A stretch of DNA of 64,000 nucleotides from positions 62,001-126,000 of the forward strand of contig JAGAVJ010000026.1 of the NCBI GenBank assembly GCA_017942005.1, given 5' to 3'. The notes beneath the pieces are model-generated. The model saw nothing but the letters and a program-made list of their open reading frames with translations, was not told the DNA's origin and searched no databases. A program made the position numbers and the translations under genes. Source of the DNA: Clostridia bacterium (GTDB lineage: Bacteria > Bacillota > Clostridia > Oscillospirales > CAG-272). Numbering within the stretch: position 1 is the stretch's first letter; every line of letters begins with the position of its first letter. Shown here piece after piece: positions 62,572 to 64,000 of this stretch.

Positions 62572-62721
62572 GCGATATCAAATCCTCCTGTTCGATGCAA
62601 TCTTAAATTTAATTATATCATATTCACAACGGAAAATCAATTGAGTGTATGTGAACTTTTCCGGTATTCCGCAGAAAAAATGTTGTGGGAAAATTTTTTA
62701 TGAAAAAGAAAGAAAAATTTC
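62572..62721. other. Divergent intergenic region, left part
   Basis: AT-rich sequence between the TerB_N-type gene and the promoter of solute-binding protein 3. No further feature was seen. Confidence 0.4.
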
Positions 62722-62885
62722 TTTACAAATCTGCATATATTTGATATAATAGAGGTAAACATAAGTAAACAGATATAAGAACGTTTTTATACGGCAGAGA
62801 ATCAAATATACAGTGGATCTGTTCGATATTCCGACTTACTGTATAAAAACATGGAAATGAAACCGCCAGCCTCATTTCTATGTTT
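62722..62885 (+). promoter_or_regulatory. Promoter and leader hairpin of solute-binding protein 3
   Basis: TTTACA (62722-62727) and TATAAT (62745-62750) with a 17-base spacer. Downstream in the leader, AAACATGGAAATGA (62847-62860) pairs with TCATTTCTATGTTT (62872-62885), allowing one G-U pair. Confidence 0.7.
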
Positions 62886-62936
62886 GAGAATAATTGAACG
62901 GTTTCTAATACAGAATTGATGAGAAAGGTGATTATA

Positions 62937-64000
62937 ATGAAACAAAAAACAATCGTGTCCCTTTTGCTTGCAGCCGTTGTGCTTGCAGCAGTTTCTTCCT
63001 GCGGTGACAGCAGTGAAAAGGGAAAGGAAGAAAACACCACACCGACGGACAGCACCGCTGCAACGGAAGCCGTTACAGAGGAAACGCTGAAATCCCTTTT
63101 ACCCGAAGGACTGGACTATGGCGGAGCGGAATTCAGGGTACTTAGCGGTCCTTATTTTGAAAATGATGTATGGATGCTGCATGTAGATGAGGCAAGCGGC
63201 GACGTTGTCAACGATGCGGTATATAACCGCATTGCAAAAACGGAATCGGATCTCAATATGAAGTTTACATATACGGATATCTGTACGCAGACCTCAGGTT
63301 CAGAAGACCCTGCAAAGCTGATTACCCGCTCGGTCACTGCGGGTTCTGACGATTACGATTTGATTTTCGGTTGTGCGTACAACCTGGCGCCGCTGGTCGT
63401 CAACAATATGTTCTACAACCTGGAAGGTAATGAATATCTGCATCTTGATCAGCCGTGGTGGTATCAGAATTTTAATAAGGAGCTGACCATTGGCGAGGGT
63501 AAAACGTTTTTTGTCACAGGGGATATCACGCTGGGCGTTCTGCGCAATATGAGCTGCATGTACGTCAATAAGCAGCTGTATGCCCAGTATTATGAAAGCG
63601 TTGATGAAATGTACCAGGAGGTGCTGGACGGAAAATGGACCTTTGAACGCCTTGCACAGAACTGCACCGACCTGTATCAGGACCTGAACGGCGACGGCAA
63701 GCCAAGCGACGAGGACCGGTACGGTATCGGTGTTATTACTGCGAGCTTGACCGACCACTTTACCTATGACGCAGGAATCCGTGTGACCGCGCGCGACGAA
63801 AACAATCTCCCGTATCTTGTGATGAACAATGAAAAAACGGTGAACCATACGCAGCGACTGTATGATTTGTATTATCAGAATCCCGGCGTCCGTGTCTTCC
63901 CGCCGGACTACAATTCTCTGGACATTGTCATGCCGAAAAAGTTCAATGCAAACGAGCTTTTATATCTGCCGGGCTGGTTTTATACATCTGAGCTTCTGCG
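62937..64000 (+). CDS. Extracellular solute-binding lipoprotein 3 (cut by window end)
   Basis: The first 354 codons of a third solute-binding lipoprotein: signal MKQKTIVSLLLAAVVLAAV with lipobox VSSC, then a Thr/Glu linker and LLPEGLDYGGAEFRVLSG. It shares HLDQPWWYQNFNKELTI and DLNGDGKPSDEDRYGIG with the two proteins encoded at 54535 and 56263, so it is a paralogue. GAGAAAGGTG precedes ATG 62937. The frame stays open to the end of the window. It has its own promoter, and transporter genes may follow outside the window. Confidence 0.92.
   Translation, partial: MKQKTIVSLLLAAVVLAAVSSCGDSSEKGKEENTTPTDSTAATEAVTEETLKSLLPEGLDYGGAEFRVLSGPYFENDVWMLHVDEASGDVVNDAVYNRIAKTESDLNMKFTYTDICTQTSGSEDPAKLITRSVTAGSDDYDLIFGCAYNLAPLVVNNMFYNLEGNEYLHLDQPWWYQNFNKELTIGEGKTFFVTGDITLGVLRNMSCMYVNKQLYAQYYESVDEMYQEVLDGKWTFERLAQNCTDLYQDLNGDGKPSDEDRYGIGVITASLTDHFTYDAGIRVTARDENNLPYLVMNNEKTVNHTQRLYDLYYQNPGVRVFPPDYNSLDIVMPKKFNANELLYLPGWFYTSELL

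Noticed and set aside
1..64000. tRNA, rRNA or prophage genes
   Set aside because: I saw no cloverleaf-like intergenic sequence, no rRNA motifs, and no integrase, portal or capsid proteins among the translated frames.

Overview
The window looks like a chromosomal segment of a gut-type member of the class Clostridia (Bacillota). The evidence is consensus TTGACA/TATAAT promoters with 17-base spacers, strong AGGAGG-type ribosome binding sites, a sortase-assembled pilus operon, the short form of ProS, a GntR/ABC envelope module, and several CGD-type lipoprotein solute-binding proteins. Base composition is near 50% GC by eye, with two clearly AT-rich patches. I cannot name a genus. I saw no rRNA, tRNA, integrase, transposase or CRISPR array.

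Layout. 0-2.7 kb: a cation:proton antiporter divergent from a LysR regulator. 2.7-4.7 kb: an AT-rich patch of four small Cys-rich or zinc-ribbon genes. 4.7-8.7 kb: a GNAT acetyltransferase, a P-loop kinase, the Mg2+ transporter MgtE (with a leader holding a possible 51-codon Cys-rich upstream ORF) and a flavodoxin-like reductase. 8.8-11.7 kb: a sugar operon (Gfo/Idh/MocA, ThuA-like, aldose epimerase). 11.9-19.1 kb: a membrane protein, a secreted CBM9-like protein, a U32 peptidase with ZapA, and ProB with a LysR regulator. 19.3-25.3 kb: a YtrA-type GntR regulator, two membrane proteins, an ABC ATPase and two paralogous exported proteins. 25.9-39.9 kb: the pilus operon (coiled-coil protein, signal peptidase, 2396-residue surface protein, major pilin, class C sortase, CnaB minor pilin, second sortase). 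40-43 kb: a beta-propeller protein and a YgjV-like protein divergent from an AraC regulator. 43-52.4 kb: housekeeping genes proS, a methyltransferase, thiI, ftsW/rodA, holA, mreC and proA. 52.4-64 kb: a GIN-domain lipoprotein with nth, three solute-binding lipoproteins (the last cut by the window end), a class B PBP and a TerB_N-type protein.

The most interesting non-coding signal is a family of composite palindromic elements of about 60-280 bp, placed next to or over stop codons. Two of them (52367-52583 and 57724-57944) are inverted copies sharing terminal inverted repeats, and they differ by a clean exchange of an internal hairpin module. The most interesting coding signal is the giant pilus-operon surface protein: about twelve HxHxxxC motifs, a CHAP-like domain that appears to have lost both catalytic residues, and an AT-rich mosaic insert.

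Gene calls rest on reading the translated sequence. Family names come from recognised motifs, not searches. Composition statements are by eye.
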